64,000 nt of DNA from Mesorhizobium sp. (GTDB lineage: Bacteria > Pseudomonadota > Alphaproteobacteria > Rhizobiales > Rhizobiaceae): the NCBI GenBank assembly GCA_004017275.1, contig SAKE01000002.1, forward strand, positions 375,411 to 439,410. Reading direction: 5' to 3'. Each line of letters starts with the position of its first letter. Positions within the stretch are counted from its first letter, which is position 1. Under the pieces are notes generated by a model that was not told the origin of the DNA, made no database searches, and worked only from the letters and a program-made list of their open reading frames with translations. The translations under genes were made by a program, and so were the position numbers. This document shows, piece after piece, positions 25,684 to 34,366 of the stretch.

Positions 25684-26031
25684 CTACAGCCCGGGAATCC
25701 GCTTATAGTTGGCGATGTCGGCTCGCACGCCGAGCCGGGCGATCGTCTCTTGCGGGTTGAAAGCGATGCGCTCGTGCGCCGCCTTGACGATCGGTACGAC
25801 ATTGTCGACGGCCGCCTGGCTTTCCCATTCGACGATCGTGACGAGGTTGAATTCGCCCGGCCCCGAGAATTGCTCGAGCAGGAAATCCTGCACGAAGCCT
25901 CGTTGCAGCCGCAGCAATTCATGCGTTGTCCTCACCTTGGAAAGTATCTCCTCGCGGGCGGCAGCTGGGACGACGAATTTGTCTACCCTGAACACGCTGC
26001 CACCGTTAACGCTCTGATTTATGTCGTTCAT
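25684..26031 (-). CDS. ABM-fold (antibiotic biosynthesis monooxygenase-like) protein
   Basis: A 115-residue protein with the ferredoxin-like ABM fold signature: VFRVDKFVVPAAAREEILS at the start, QRGFVQDFLLE and FNLVTIVEWESQAAVDN. Members oxidise small aromatics or act as heme- or quinone-related enzymes; many have no known substrate. It is convergent with the SMP-30 gene. A 16-bp palindrome with an overlapping TTGACC lies 58 nt upstream, which suggests control by a MerR/SoxR-type regulator and thus a redox role. Confidence 0.8.
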   Translation of the reverse strand: MNDINQSVNGGSVFRVDKFVVPAAAREEILSKVRTTHELLRLQRGFVQDFLLEQFSGPGEFNLVTIVEWESQAAVDNVVPIVKAAHERIAFNPQETIARLGVRADIANYKRIPGL

Positions 26032-26080
26032 TTCGATTGTTCCGTTCCTTGGGTCATGGTGTTTTGGGCTCCAGGAACGG

Positions 26081-26109
26081 CCTACAATCTCAACTTAAGT
26101 TGAGGTCAA
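26081..26109 (-). promoter_or_regulatory. SoxR/MerR-like promoter-operator of the ABM gene
   Basis: On the minus strand, TTGACC (26109-26104) is followed directly by the perfect 16-bp palindrome CTCAACTTAAGTTGAG (26104-26089), then TTGTAGGCC. A dyad placed right after a -35 hexamer is the MerR-family arrangement. The arms resemble the SoxR box (CCTCAAGTTAACTTGAGG) but with C and G swapped at the centre. No MerR-type gene lies in this window. Confidence 0.55.
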
Positions 26110-26155
26110 GTGGGATTTTTCGATTGACTTGTAGAAGGGCTCCGACGGCGACGCT

Positions 26156-26347
26156 GCCGATCTCCCCCTCGTGGGGGAGATCGGCAGGACAGAGGGGGCG
26201 TGAAGGATCGCCAACTTTCGGATGTTTTCAGCCAACTTTCGGATGTCTTCAAAAGAATAGCGGCGCCTGCACGGAAAGAACCCGGAGATGACAGCGGGAC
26301 AGCGCCCCCCTCTGCCCTGCCGGGCATCTCCCAAGGGGGAGATTGGC
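26156..26347. repeat. composite palindromic element (copy 5) with 21-bp tandem repeat in its centre
   Basis: The left unit starts GCCGATCTCCCCC-TCGT-GGGGGAGATCGGC and continues into CAGAGGGGGCG. The right unit (GCGCCCCCCTCTGCCC, then CCGGGCATCTCCC) is inverted and ends 11 nt from the Atm1 gene stop. The centre holds two 21-bp direct repeats at 26210 and 26231 that differ at one base. Confidence 0.8.
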
Positions 26348-26357
26348 ACTGCATCGC

Positions 26358-28238
26358 CTATGACACCTCGGACGTCCGCCGGCGAACGACGACGCCAAGC
26401 TCGTCGCCCTCGCGCGCGATGCGCAGCCGTTCCTCTGCCTCGGTCGCCTCGCGCTGGCGGTCCCACATCGAAGCGTAGAGGCCGTGCTTGCGCATCAGTT
26501 CGGCGTGGGTGCCGCGCTCGGCGATCTGGCCGTCCTGCAGTACGATGATCTCATCGGCGGTGATCACCGTCGACAAGCGGTGGGCGATGACGATGGTGGT
26601 GCGGCCGCGGCTGACCAGATCGAGCGCGGCCTGGATCTCCTGTTCTGTGTGGCTGTCGAGCGCCGAGGTCGCTTCGTCGAGCATCAGAATCGGCGGCGCC
26701 TTCAGGATGGTGCGGGCGATCGCAACGCGCTGCTTCTCGCCGCCCGAAAGTTTTAGCCCGCGTTCGCCGACCATCGACTTGTAGCCGTCGGGCAGCCGCT
26801 CGATGAACGGCCCGATCTGGGCGAGTTCGGCAGCCTTGCGCATATCCTCCTCGCTGGCGCCGATGCGGCCATAGCGGATGTTGTAGGCAATGGTGTCGTT
26901 GAACAGAACGGTGTCCTGCGGCACCATGCCGATCGCCCCGCGCAGGCTCTCCTGCGTAACGTCCTTGATATCCTGGCCGTCGATCAACACCTGACCACCC
27001 TGGACGTCGTAGAAGCGGAACAGAAGCCGCGAGACGGTCGACTTGCCGGCACCCGAAGGCCCGACAATGGCGACAGTCTTGCCGGCCGGCACCTCGAAGC
27101 TGATGCCCTTCAGGATCTTGCGGTTCGGGTCATAGGAGAAATGCACATCGCGGAACTCGACCTTGCCGGCACTGACCGCGAGCGGCCTGGCATCCGGCTT
27201 GTCGACGATCTCCTGCGGCACATCCAAAAGGTCGAACATCTGCTCGATGTCGGTCAGCCCCTGGCGGATTTCGCGGTAGATGAAGCCGATGAAATTGAGC
27301 GGCACCGACAGCTGCATCAGCATGGCGTTGATGAAGACGAAGTCGCCGACCGTCTGCGTGCCGGCCTGCACTTCCAGCGCCGACATGCACATGACGATGA
27401 CAGTGCCTAGGCCGAAGATGATGCCCTGGCCGAAATTCAGCCAGCCAAGCGAGGTCCAGATGCGCGTCGCCGATATCTCATAGCGCGCCATGGAGCGGTC
27501 GAAGCGCTCGGCTTCCATGCTTTCGTTGTTGAAATACTTGACCGTCTCGTAATTGAGCAGCGAGTCGATCGCCTTGGTGTTGGCGTCGGTGTCGCTGTCG
27601 TTCATGTCGCGGCGGATCGAAATGCGCCAATCGCTCGCCCGCACCGTGAACCAGACATAGACCCAGACCGTGACCGCGACGACGACCACGTATTTCCAGC
27701 CATAGGTATAGGCGAAGATGCCGGTGGTCAGCGCGAATTCGAGAATGGTCGGCGCCGTGTTGAGCATGATGAAGCGCACGATCGTTTCGATGCCCTTGGT
27801 GCCGCGCTCGATGATGCGCGACAGGCCGCCGGTGCGACGCTCCAAGTGAAAGCGCAGCGACAGTTGGTGCATGTGGACGAAGGTGCGGAAGGCGAGCTGT
27901 CGCACCGCGTATTGGCCAACGCGGGCAAACAGCGCATCGCGCAGCTGATTGAAACCCAGCTGCACCAGGCGCACCACATTGTAAGCAACGACCAGCATGA
28001 CGGGCGCCAGCAGAATACTCGGCAGCGGCGGCACCGATTTAGAGTCGCCGGCCAGCGCGTCGGTCGCCCATTTGAAGAAATAGGGACCGGCGACCAGCGT
28101 CAGCTTGGCGACGACCAGCAGAAGCGTCGCCCAGGTGACCCGCGCTCTCAGATCGGCGCGGTCCGCCGGCCACATGTACGGCCACAGGTTGAGCAGCGTC
28201 TTGAAGGTCGAGGAGTCGGAGACGGTTTTCCCGGCCAT
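26358..28238 (-). CDS. Atm1-type ABC exporter (half-transporter)
   Basis: A 626-residue ABC half-transporter: six-helix permease (about 30-320) and C-terminal ATPase with Walker A GPSGAGKST, signature LSGGEKQR, Walker B PILMLDEATSALD and an intact H-loop. The segments ANTKAIDSLLNYETVKYFNNE and YREIRQGLTDIEQMFDLL are typical of the Atm1/HMT1 group, which exports glutathione-linked sulfur or metal complexes. An ArsR-type sensor gene lies 21 nt upstream in the same operon, which points to metal efflux rather than housekeeping Fe-S export. Confidence 0.92.
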   Translation of the reverse strand: MAGKTVSDSSTFKTLLNLWPYMWPADRADLRARVTWATLLLVVAKLTLVAGPYFFKWATDALAGDSKSVPPLPSILLAPVMLVVAYNVVRLVQLGFNQLRDALFARVGQYAVRQLAFRTFVHMHQLSLRFHLERRTGGLSRIIERGTKGIETIVRFIMLNTAPTILEFALTTGIFAYTYGWKYVVVVAVTVWVYVWFTVRASDWRISIRRDMNDSDTDANTKAIDSLLNYETVKYFNNESMEAERFDRSMARYEISATRIWTSLGWLNFGQGIIFGLGTVIVMCMSALEVQAGTQTVGDFVFINAMLMQLSVPLNFIGFIYREIRQGLTDIEQMFDLLDVPQEIVDKPDARPLAVSAGKVEFRDVHFSYDPNRKILKGISFEVPAGKTVAIVGPSGAGKSTVSRLLFRFYDVQGGQVLIDGQDIKDVTQESLRGAIGMVPQDTVLFNDTIAYNIRYGRIGASEEDMRKAAELAQIGPFIERLPDGYKSMVGERGLKLSGGEKQRVAIARTILKAPPILMLDEATSALDSHTEQEIQAALDLVSRGRTTIVIAHRLSTVITADEIIVLQDGQIAERGTHAELMRKHGLYASMWDRQREATEAEERLRIAREGDELGVVVRRRTSEVS

Positions 28239-28259
28239 TTTTTATTCCTTCTTCTTATT

Positions 28260-28592
28260 TCAGCGACCGGAGCAGCAGGAATCGACGAGCGCGGCCAGCG
28301 ACGCCGAGACATCGGCCAGCGCGGCGTGGTCGATCGCGTAGCGCGAGCGCTGGCGATCGGGCTCGAAGCGGACCAGCCCGGCTTCGACCAGTATCTTCAA
28401 ATGCTGCGACACGGTGGACTGTGCCAGATCGAAACGATCGACGACTTCGCGGCAGCAGCAGGAGTTGCTGGCCGACAGATGTTTCAGGATTTCAATCCGT
28501 GCCGGGTGCGAAAGCGCCGCAAGTCGGGCGGCGACGGCACGGCTGTCCGGGCTGCAGCCGGGTGCGTTTGTTTCCATGAGGGATTCTGTCAT
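28260..28592 (-). CDS. ArsR-family metal-sensing repressor
   Basis: A 110-residue winged-helix regulator: ALSHPARIEILKHLSA, then DLAQSTVSQHLKILVEAGLV. Cysteines cluster at NSCCCREVV near residue 45, before the recognition helix, and CC occurs near the C-terminus (SCCSGR). These are likely metal or thiol sensor sites. It heads the operon with the Atm1-type exporter and probably represses it until metal binds. A second in-frame ATG six codons in is possible. Confidence 0.9.
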   Translation of the reverse strand: MTESLMETNAPGCSPDSRAVAARLAALSHPARIEILKHLSASNSCCCREVVDRFDLAQSTVSQHLKILVEAGLVRFEPDRQRSRYAIDHAALADVSASLAALVDSCCSGR

Positions 28593-28653
28593 CGTTCATC
28601 GGCGATAGACGATGAGCGTGCACGGGGCAAGCTAACCCGATGGGTAGAGCACC

Positions 28654-28811
28654 TAATCTCCTCCTTTGAGGGGGAGAGGTCGCCGAAGGTGACAGAGGGG
28701 GTCGGTACGTCCTGACGCGACGTTGTTTGGAGAAAAGAGAAGGTCGGCGCTTCACGCGCGACGACCCCCTCTGCCCTGCCGGGCATCTCCCCCTCAAGGA
28801 GGGAGATCGGC
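28654..28811. repeat. composite palindromic element (copy 6)
   Basis: The left unit AATCTCCTCCTTTGAGGGGGAGA, then a CGCCGAAGGTG mini-stem and GAGGGGGTCGG; the right unit CGACCCCCTCTGCCCTGCC, then GGGCATCTCCCCCTCAAGGA is inverted. It lies between the arsR start and the LysM gene stop (13 nt away). Closely matches the elements at 22881 and 36549. Confidence 0.8.
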
Positions 28812-28823
28812 CAATCGCCGACG

Positions 28824-30347
28824 CTACTGTGCCTTCACCGGCGCTGTTGTTGCCTGCTCGCCCATCGCCTTGAGGTCGGCGTCTTCGCCTTCCTTCGACT
28901 TTTCCGGGACCTTGAACACCTGTCCCGGCCAGATACGGTCGGGGTTGCTGATCTGGTCCTGGTTGGCGAGGTAGATGGTCGAATAGCGCACGCCATGACC
29001 GTAGACGCGCCGTGAAATCCGCCACAGCGTGTCGTTGCGGCGGATGACGACGGCACCGTCGGCATGTTCGAGCTTGGGCGCCACGGTCTCGGGCACATCG
29101 CTCGGCGGCGTCGCTGCCGCCACATCGGCTGGAGTCTCGGTAGCGGGAGCGGGTGTCGTGGCCGGAGCCGTTCCGGCAGGTGCGGCGGCCACGGCCGGAG
29201 CCTCGGCAGCCGGGGGAGCTTCGGCGGCGGCAGGCGCGCCAGGCTTAGGCTCAGCGGGCTTCGGCTCCGCAGGCGCCGGCTTCGAGGGCGCCACGGCGGC
29301 GATCGCCTCGCCCGGCTCGCGCTCGAACGGAACGGCGGCGCGGGCCACCACCGTCACGCCGTCGGCATCGAGGCCGTCGACATGGATGGTGTAGCTGCCG
29401 ACCGGAATGTCGCGTGTCGTCTCGACCAGGAAATGGCCATCCGGCGACGTTTGCGCGTCCCCGAGCAAAATATCGTTGGCATAGGCACGCACCTTGCGGC
29501 CGGCATCGGCGAGGCCGGCGACAAAGATCTTGTTGCCATCGATCTCGACTGCCTCGACGACGATCTTTGGTTCGGCCACGGCAGCGACGGGCGGCGTTGC
29601 CGGCTCCGCTGGAGCGGGTGCTGCTTCGACCACGGCCGGCGCTGGAGCAGCGGTTGCAGGCGCTTCGGCTGCAGGCGCGCCCGGCGCGGCAGCCTGGTCG
29701 CCGGCAGCCGGAGCGGCAGCGGGCTTTGCCTCGGGCGCGGGAACGGTGAGCAGTTCGGCCGGCTTGCCCGGCTCCTCGACCATGGCCAGCACCTGGCCGG
29801 CCGCATCCTTGGGAACCGAAACGACGGCGGTCTGCACCGAGGGCGTTACGACATCTCCGGTGGTCGCGCGCAGGGCAATTGTGTAGTCGCCAGGCTTCAG
29901 CGGATCATCGAGAATGATAACGAAGGCGCCATCGGGGCCAGCGACCGTCGATCCAAGCAGCGTCGAGCCGTTGAGAATTTCGACCTTCGCGTTGGGCGCC
30001 GCGTTGCCGGCAATGACGATCGAGCCATTGCTCTCGACGCGCACGACATCGAAGGACGGTGCGACTGGACCGGCCGCAGCCGGCACCGCTGCATCGGCAG
30101 CCGGTGCGGCCGGTGCCGTTGCCTGCGGCACCGCAGCGGGAGCGGCCGGGACCTCCGCGGGGGGCAGCCGCGCTTCCGTGCCGGGATCAGCCGGTTTCGG
30201 CGCCGCGGGCGGCGTCAGAGCCGCCACTTGCGCCGGCGGCGTGGGATTGAGATACGGGTCGAGCGCGCCCGATACATAGGCGGTTCCCGCGGCCGCAACG
30301 GTCCCACCCGCTGCGAACAGGAACGCCTTCAATGGATTAATTGCCAT
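28824..30347 (-). CDS. LysM-domain envelope protein with Ala/Pro-rich linkers
   Basis: A 507-residue protein with an N-terminal membrane anchor or signal (AFLFAAGGTVAAAGTAYVSG), two beta-rich Ig-like repeats (about 105-190 and 265-345, with VEILNGSTLLG and RAYANDILLG in equivalent positions), and a C-terminal LysM domain (about 437-485: NDTLWRISRRVYGHG, then IYLANQDQI). The linkers are low-complexity Ala/Pro. LysM binds peptidoglycan, so it is a wall-associated protein. Rhizobial homologues are usually called LysM peptidoglycan-binding proteins; the detailed role is unknown. Confidence 0.88.
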   Translation of the reverse strand: MAINPLKAFLFAAGGTVAAAGTAYVSGALDPYLNPTPPAQVAALTPPAAPKPADPGTEARLPPAEVPAAPAAVPQATAPAAPAADAAVPAAAGPVAPSFDVVRVESNGSIVIAGNAAPNAKVEILNGSTLLGSTVAGPDGAFVIILDDPLKPGDYTIALRATTGDVVTPSVQTAVVSVPKDAAGQVLAMVEEPGKPAELLTVPAPEAKPAAAPAAGDQAAAPGAPAAEAPATAAPAPAVVEAAPAPAEPATPPVAAVAEPKIVVEAVEIDGNKIFVAGLADAGRKVRAYANDILLGDAQTSPDGHFLVETTRDIPVGSYTIHVDGLDADGVTVVARAAVPFEREPGEAIAAVAPSKPAPAEPKPAEPKPGAPAAAEAPPAAEAPAVAAAPAGTAPATTPAPATETPADVAAATPPSDVPETVAPKLEHADGAVVIRRNDTLWRISRRVYGHGVRYSTIYLANQDQISNPDRIWPGQVFKVPEKSKEGEDADLKAMGEQATTAPVKAQ

Positions 30348-30472
30348 ATTTCCCTACCCCTTAGCCACCTAACGCCGGTCTAGCCTGTTTTACCAATACC
30401 GACAAGAAAAAGCCCATGCTGTTAACCCTTGGGGCTTGACCGCGCTTTCAGACCCAATCACCAATCATCGGC

Positions 30473-31084
30473 ATGAACACGATTCGATCCGTCTGCGTCT
30501 ATTGCGGCTCGTCTCCGGGCCGCGATGAAATCTATATCAAGGCCGGACACCTGCTCGGGCGCTCAATTGCCAAAGCGGGCCTGCGGCTGATTTACGGCGG
30601 TGGCACCAAAGGCATTATGGGCGCCGTCGCCGAAGGCGCGCTCAAGGCCGGCGGCAAGGTTACGGGCATCATTCCGCGCTTCCTGATCAACAAGGAAGCG
30701 ACCGAAACCGCGCTTGGCCGGCTCGACGAACTCTTGATCACCGACAATATGCACGAGCGCAAACACAAGATGTTCGAGAAATCCGACGCCTTTGTGGCGC
30801 TGCCGGGCGGCATCGGCACGGTCGAGGAGATCGTCGAGGTCATGACCTGGGCGCAGCTCGGCCATCACCGCAAGCCGATCGTCTTCGGCAATGTTGGCAA
30901 ATTCTGGGATCCGATGCTGGCGTTGCTCGATCACATGGCCACCGAAGGCTTCATCCACACCGCGCAAAGGGTCAAGCCGCTGGTGGTCGACGACCCCGAA
31001 GCGATCGTCGCCGCCATCATGGTGGCTGGATCCTCCGTCGACGCCCCGACCGAGGGCGTGCAGTCGGTCATCGACAAGCTCTAA
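30473..31084 (+). CDS. LOG family protein (cytokinin riboside 5'-monophosphate phosphoribohydrolase)
   Basis: A 203-residue Rossmann-fold protein (TIGR00730). It has CVYCGSSPG at the N-terminus, LIYGGGTKGIMGAVA, and the family motif PGGIGTVEE with the catalytic Glu. In plants and some bacteria LOG proteins release active cytokinin from the nucleotide; many bacterial members have wider nucleotide hydrolase activity. It is divergent from the LysM gene. An octanucleotide repeat follows the stop. Confidence 0.9.
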   Translation: MNTIRSVCVYCGSSPGRDEIYIKAGHLLGRSIAKAGLRLIYGGGTKGIMGAVAEGALKAGGKVTGIIPRFLINKEATETALGRLDELLITDNMHERKHKMFEKSDAFVALPGGIGTVEEIVEVMTWAQLGHHRKPIVFGNVGKFWDPMLALLDHMATEGFIHTAQRVKPLVVDDPEAIVAAIMVAGSSVDAPTEGVQSVIDKL

Positions 31085-31089
31085 GGAGA

Positions 31090-31203
31090 GTAAGGCAGTA
31101 GGGCAGTAAGGCAATATGTGACAACATGTGAATTGCCTGGAGGTGTCTGCCCTACTGCCCTACTGCCCTACTGCCCTACTGCCCTACTGCCCTACTGCCC
31201 TAC
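31090..31203. repeat. inverted octanucleotide repeat array after the LOG gene
   Basis: Three 8-bp units GTAAGGCA/GTAGGGCA/GTAAGGCA (31090-31113) face seven copies of the complementary unit TGCCCTAC (31148-31203). The two arms can pair into a long stem in the mRNA. Perfect octamer tandem repeats can change copy number by strand slippage. It contains no real coding sequence; the open frames through it are low complexity. Confidence 0.9.
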
Positions 31204-31251
31204 TCACTTCCCCGGCCGCTTCCCGCAAACCGTCGATCACCGGCGGTACGC

Positions 31252-31431
31252 AGGCTGCGCCAGGTCTGGAACCGAGGCGACATCCCGGGCAGCGGTATAA
31301 TGTTCGAGGCAGCTGATGACGCAGAGGTTCGCGACCATCTCGCCACCGTGCCACTGGTCAAGGCCGGCATGATGGACATTGCCGCAATCGTGCCGCTCAG
31401 GCCCTATCCCGGCTTCGGCCCGAAGCATTGA
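31252..31431 (+). pseudogene. 5'-truncated muconolactone-isomerase-like gene remnant
   Basis: An open frame without a good start reads RLRQVWNRGDIPGSGIMFEA, then ADDAEVRDHLATVPLVKAG and IVPLRPYPGFGPKH before a TGA. This is the C-terminal half of the small muconolactone delta-isomerase/YCII-like family, normally about 90 residues. The N-terminal half is absent, and the octamer repeat lies where it should be. An ATG at 31300 could still make a 43-residue product, but no ribosome-binding site is evident. Confidence 0.65.
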
Positions 31432-31608
31432 CACGGCACAATCCGGGGTGGCGAAGGCGTCACCTCCGCATTGCCACGGCTGATCGACAGACTGTGATCG
31501 ACTGTCAAGAAACCGTCACACGAAACCGGGTTCGCTCGTGCTAGACATCGAAGGTCTGGCGGCCATCAAACGGCGCCATGTTCGAAACCTCCATCTGGCA
31601 CGACGTCC

Positions 31609-32607
31609 ATGGATATCGCTCTCGCCCCGGAAGGCACCGATCTGTCGCCTTACCTGCCCGACGAGCACGGGTTGTTCTTCATCTACCATTTCACGGCTGA
31701 TGGCCTGCGAACCAGGGACCCGGCACAGGCGTGCTGGACCTGGCGCAGCTATCAGATCACCGACCTGCATGCACGCCAGGAGATCGGCGCCGAGACGGCT
31801 TTGCCGAGGCCAGTGCGCGACGCCTTTCTTGCCCCCAGCCAAGGCTGCCACATCGACTTCGAGGATGGCTGGCTCTATGGTGATCTGCCTGATCTCAGAC
31901 ACAACTTTTCGGAGGCGCGCGGGCTTGTCCATTTCCGCTTCGCCTTCAACGACGCGGTGCTGATCGGTGCGCGCAAGCAGCCGCTGGAATCGGTCGATGC
32001 CATTCGCAAGGCGGTGGAGAATGGATCGCGGAAATTCCGCTCGCCGGCGGAACTGATCGAGGCGGTTACGGGCCAGTCGCTCGACGGCATGGCGGTCGAA
32101 CTCGGCAAGCTGGGCGACACGCTCGACGGCATCGAGGATCGCGTCGTGCGCGATGCATGGCACAATGAACGACAAGCGCTGGTCGAGGCGCGCCGGCAAT
32201 TGGTGGTGATCCATCGGCAGATGGCGACAATCACCAATCTATTCCGGCATCTCGATCATTCGCATCGCAACGAGCTGCCTGACCCAATCAACGACATGGC
32301 CGTCAGGCTCTCGCAACGGGCGCATACTCTCTATCATGACGGCGAGCAGTTGCAGGCGCGCACAAGGCTGCTGCAGGACGAGCTGATGGCGAAGCTGACC
32401 ATGCAGTCGAACCAGCTCCTCTATGTTCTCTCTGTCATGACGGCGGTGCTGTTGCCGATGACCATAATCTCGGGCCTGTTCGGCATGAATGTCGGCGGGC
32501 TGCCGCTGGTCGATACGCCGATTGGCTTCTGGGTGGTGACTGCGGTATCGGTGGCTATCGCGGCGGCTACCTATCTGTTCGTCAGGCGACTGGGCCGCGG
32601 ATTGTAG
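31609..32607 (+). CDS. CorA/ZntB-family divalent cation transporter
   Basis: A 332-residue protein: cytosolic alpha/beta domain (1-150), a long helical stalk and two C-terminal helices. The pore signature GMN is intact in SGLFGMNVGGLP near residue 290. Length and the DELMAKLTMQSNQLLYVLSV stalk match the ZntB branch, which moves Zn2+ with protons, but Mg2+ or Co2+ cannot be excluded. No strong ribosome-binding site precedes the ATG at 31609. Confidence 0.88.
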   Translation: MDIALAPEGTDLSPYLPDEHGLFFIYHFTADGLRTRDPAQACWTWRSYQITDLHARQEIGAETALPRPVRDAFLAPSQGCHIDFEDGWLYGDLPDLRHNFSEARGLVHFRFAFNDAVLIGARKQPLESVDAIRKAVENGSRKFRSPAELIEAVTGQSLDGMAVELGKLGDTLDGIEDRVVRDAWHNERQALVEARRQLVVIHRQMATITNLFRHLDHSHRNELPDPINDMAVRLSQRAHTLYHDGEQLQARTRLLQDELMAKLTMQSNQLLYVLSVMTAVLLPMTIISGLFGMNVGGLPLVDTPIGFWVVTAVSVAIAAATYLFVRRLGRGL

Positions 32608-32623
32608 CGCCTGCCGGCAGCTT

Positions 32624-33310
32624 TCACGCCTTGGCGCGAAGATCCTCGATGACGGTGCCGGCGGCGGCGACTTCCGCTTCGTGGCCGGGATCGCGCCAGG
32701 TCTCGGCAAGGCCCGCCGCGTACCATTCGCGCATCGCCGGCAGATCGAGCAGCTGTCCCGGATAGGCTGCAGCCGCACCCTCGAAAGCAAGCCCATAGGA
32801 CTGGGCGCGAAACGCCACCGGTGCGAAGAAGGCATCGACGGCGGTGAAATGTGCGCCGGCCAGAAACGGCCCGCCGAAACGGGCAAGGCCGTCGTTCCAG
32901 AGATCGCCGAGGCGAAAAAGATCCTGCTTCAGCGCATCGGACATCGGAAACGGCTTTACGCGCAGGCCGCAACTCATCGGGCAGGCGTCGCGCAATGCGG
33001 CGAAGCTCGAATGCATCTCGGCGGCGGCCGAGCGCGCCCAGGCGCGTGCCTTGGCCTCGACAGGCCACACGCCATGGTGGCGCTCGGCGAGATATTCGGC
33101 GATGGCGAGCGAATCCCAGACCGCCCAACCGTCCTCGACCAGGCACGGCACCCGGCCGCTGGGCGAAAACGACCGGTAGAGTTCCCAGCTTGGTCCGGTC
33201 GGGAATGGCGTCAGCCGCTCCTCGAATGGGATATCCAACTCTCGCATGAGCACCCAGGGCCGCAGCGACCAGGAGGAATAATTCTTGTTGGCGATATGCA
33301 GCAGATACAT
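32624..33310 (-). CDS. glutathione S-transferase family protein
   Basis: A 228-residue cytosolic GST. The N-terminal thioredoxin-like domain has NKNYSSWSLRPW at the glutathione site, SGRVPCLVEDG with the cis-Pro, and WDSLAIAEYLAE; the C-terminal helical domain follows. A strong AAGGAG lies upstream. It stops 17 nt from the convergent CorA gene and is 9 nt downstream of rarD, so the two minus-strand genes are co-transcribed. The electrophilic substrate is unknown. Confidence 0.9.
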   Translation of the reverse strand: MYLLHIANKNYSSWSLRPWVLMRELDIPFEERLTPFPTGPSWELYRSFSPSGRVPCLVEDGWAVWDSLAIAEYLAERHHGVWPVEAKARAWARSAAAEMHSSFAALRDACPMSCGLRVKPFPMSDALKQDLFRLGDLWNDGLARFGGPFLAGAHFTAVDAFFAPVAFRAQSYGLAFEGAAAAYPGQLLDLPAMREWYAAGLAETWRDPGHEAEVAAAGTVIEDLRAKA

Positions 33311-33319
33311 AGAAACTCC

Positions 33320-34237
33320 TTATCGGGCAGAAGCCCTGCGCGCTGTCGCCAACATCGACCAGGAATAGATCGCCAGGGCCGCCCAGATCAGCGCGAACGC
33401 AACAGCCTGGGTGGTGCCGAAAGGCTCATTGAAGATTAGCACAGCGATCAGGAACACCATGGTCGGCGCAATGTATTGCATGATGCCGATGGTGGAGAGG
33501 CGCAACAGCTTGGCGCCGAAGGCGAACAGCAGCAGCGGCACCGATGTGACCGGACCGCAGCCGATCAGCAACGCCGTATCGGCACCGCTGCTGGATATGA
33601 TGTGGTCCTGTCCGGTCGCTGTGAGATAGACGATGTAGCCGAGCGCCGGCACCGACAGCAAAAGCACTTCGAGCAGGAAACCCTGGCTCGGGCCGATCGG
33701 CAGCGTCTTGCGGAAGAAGCCGTAGGCGGCGAAGGAAAAAGCCAGCGCCAGCGACACCCAGGGCAGTCTGCCGCCTTCGATGGTCAGCACGGCGACGGCG
33801 ACCGCCGCCAGCACCACCGCCGCGATCTGCATCCGGTCGAGCCGCTCGCCAAGCAGCAGCGCACCGACGACGACGCTGACCAGCGGGTTGATGTAGTAGC
33901 CGAGCGCGGTTTCGACGGTGCGGTCGACGGCGATCGCCCAGACATAGATGCCCCAGTTGACCGAGATCAGCGCCGCCGTCAGCGCGGCCATGGCGATGGT
34001 GCGCGGCGAACGCAGCGCCGCCTTGAAATCCGCCGTGCGGCCGGCCCAGACCAGGACGGCGGCGGCAATCGGCACCGACCAGACGACGCGGTGGGCAATG
34101 ACTTCGGCGAGCGGCAGGTGAGCGACCGCCTTCATGTAGAAGGGCAGCAACCCCCACAAGAGATAGGCGCCAAGCGCCAACAGAAAGCCGCGCCGTGCCT
34201 TCGAATCCGCGTCCAGGGCAATTGCTTCAGTGGCCAT
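33320..34237 (-). CDS. rarD: RarD-type EamA transporter
   Basis: A 305-residue, ten-helix DMT transporter. The RarD signatures are YLLWGLLPFYMKAVAHL at the start, EVIAHRVVWSVP, ISVNWGIYVWAI and ETALGYYINPLVSV. RarD was linked to chloramphenicol sensitivity in E. coli; the physiological substrate is not known. It precedes the GST gene in a two-gene operon. Confidence 0.9.
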   Translation of the reverse strand: MATEAIALDADSKARRGFLLALGAYLLWGLLPFYMKAVAHLPLAEVIAHRVVWSVPIAAAVLVWAGRTADFKAALRSPRTIAMAALTAALISVNWGIYVWAIAVDRTVETALGYYINPLVSVVVGALLLGERLDRMQIAAVVLAAVAVAVLTIEGGRLPWVSLALAFSFAAYGFFRKTLPIGPSQGFLLEVLLLSVPALGYIVYLTATGQDHIISSSGADTALLIGCGPVTSVPLLLFAFGAKLLRLSTIGIMQYIAPTMVFLIAVLIFNEPFGTTQAVAFALIWAALAIYSWSMLATARRASAR

Positions 34238-34366
34238 GGGCCAACGCTATGGCCCAGTCACCTTGGCAAGACCATCGCAAAGTTCTGATGGATCAATGGA
34301 CTTTCGCTGATGGTTCAACTGCCACGTCCGTGATGCATTGCAAGCTTATCTGCCCGCAATACGAAC

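Noticed and set aside
29064..30383. 439-codon plus-strand frame opposite the LysM gene
   Set aside because: Arg/Gly-rich product of reading the Ala/Pro-rich linker in reverse; no start signal or domain.
31148..31203. Repeat array considered as a CRISPR
   Set aside because: The 8-bp units are contiguous with no spacers and no cas genes are near.
31118..31316. Two overlapping low-complexity frames with repeated Leu-Leu-Pro-Tyr-Cys
   Set aside because: They only translate the octanucleotide repeat and have no conserved product.
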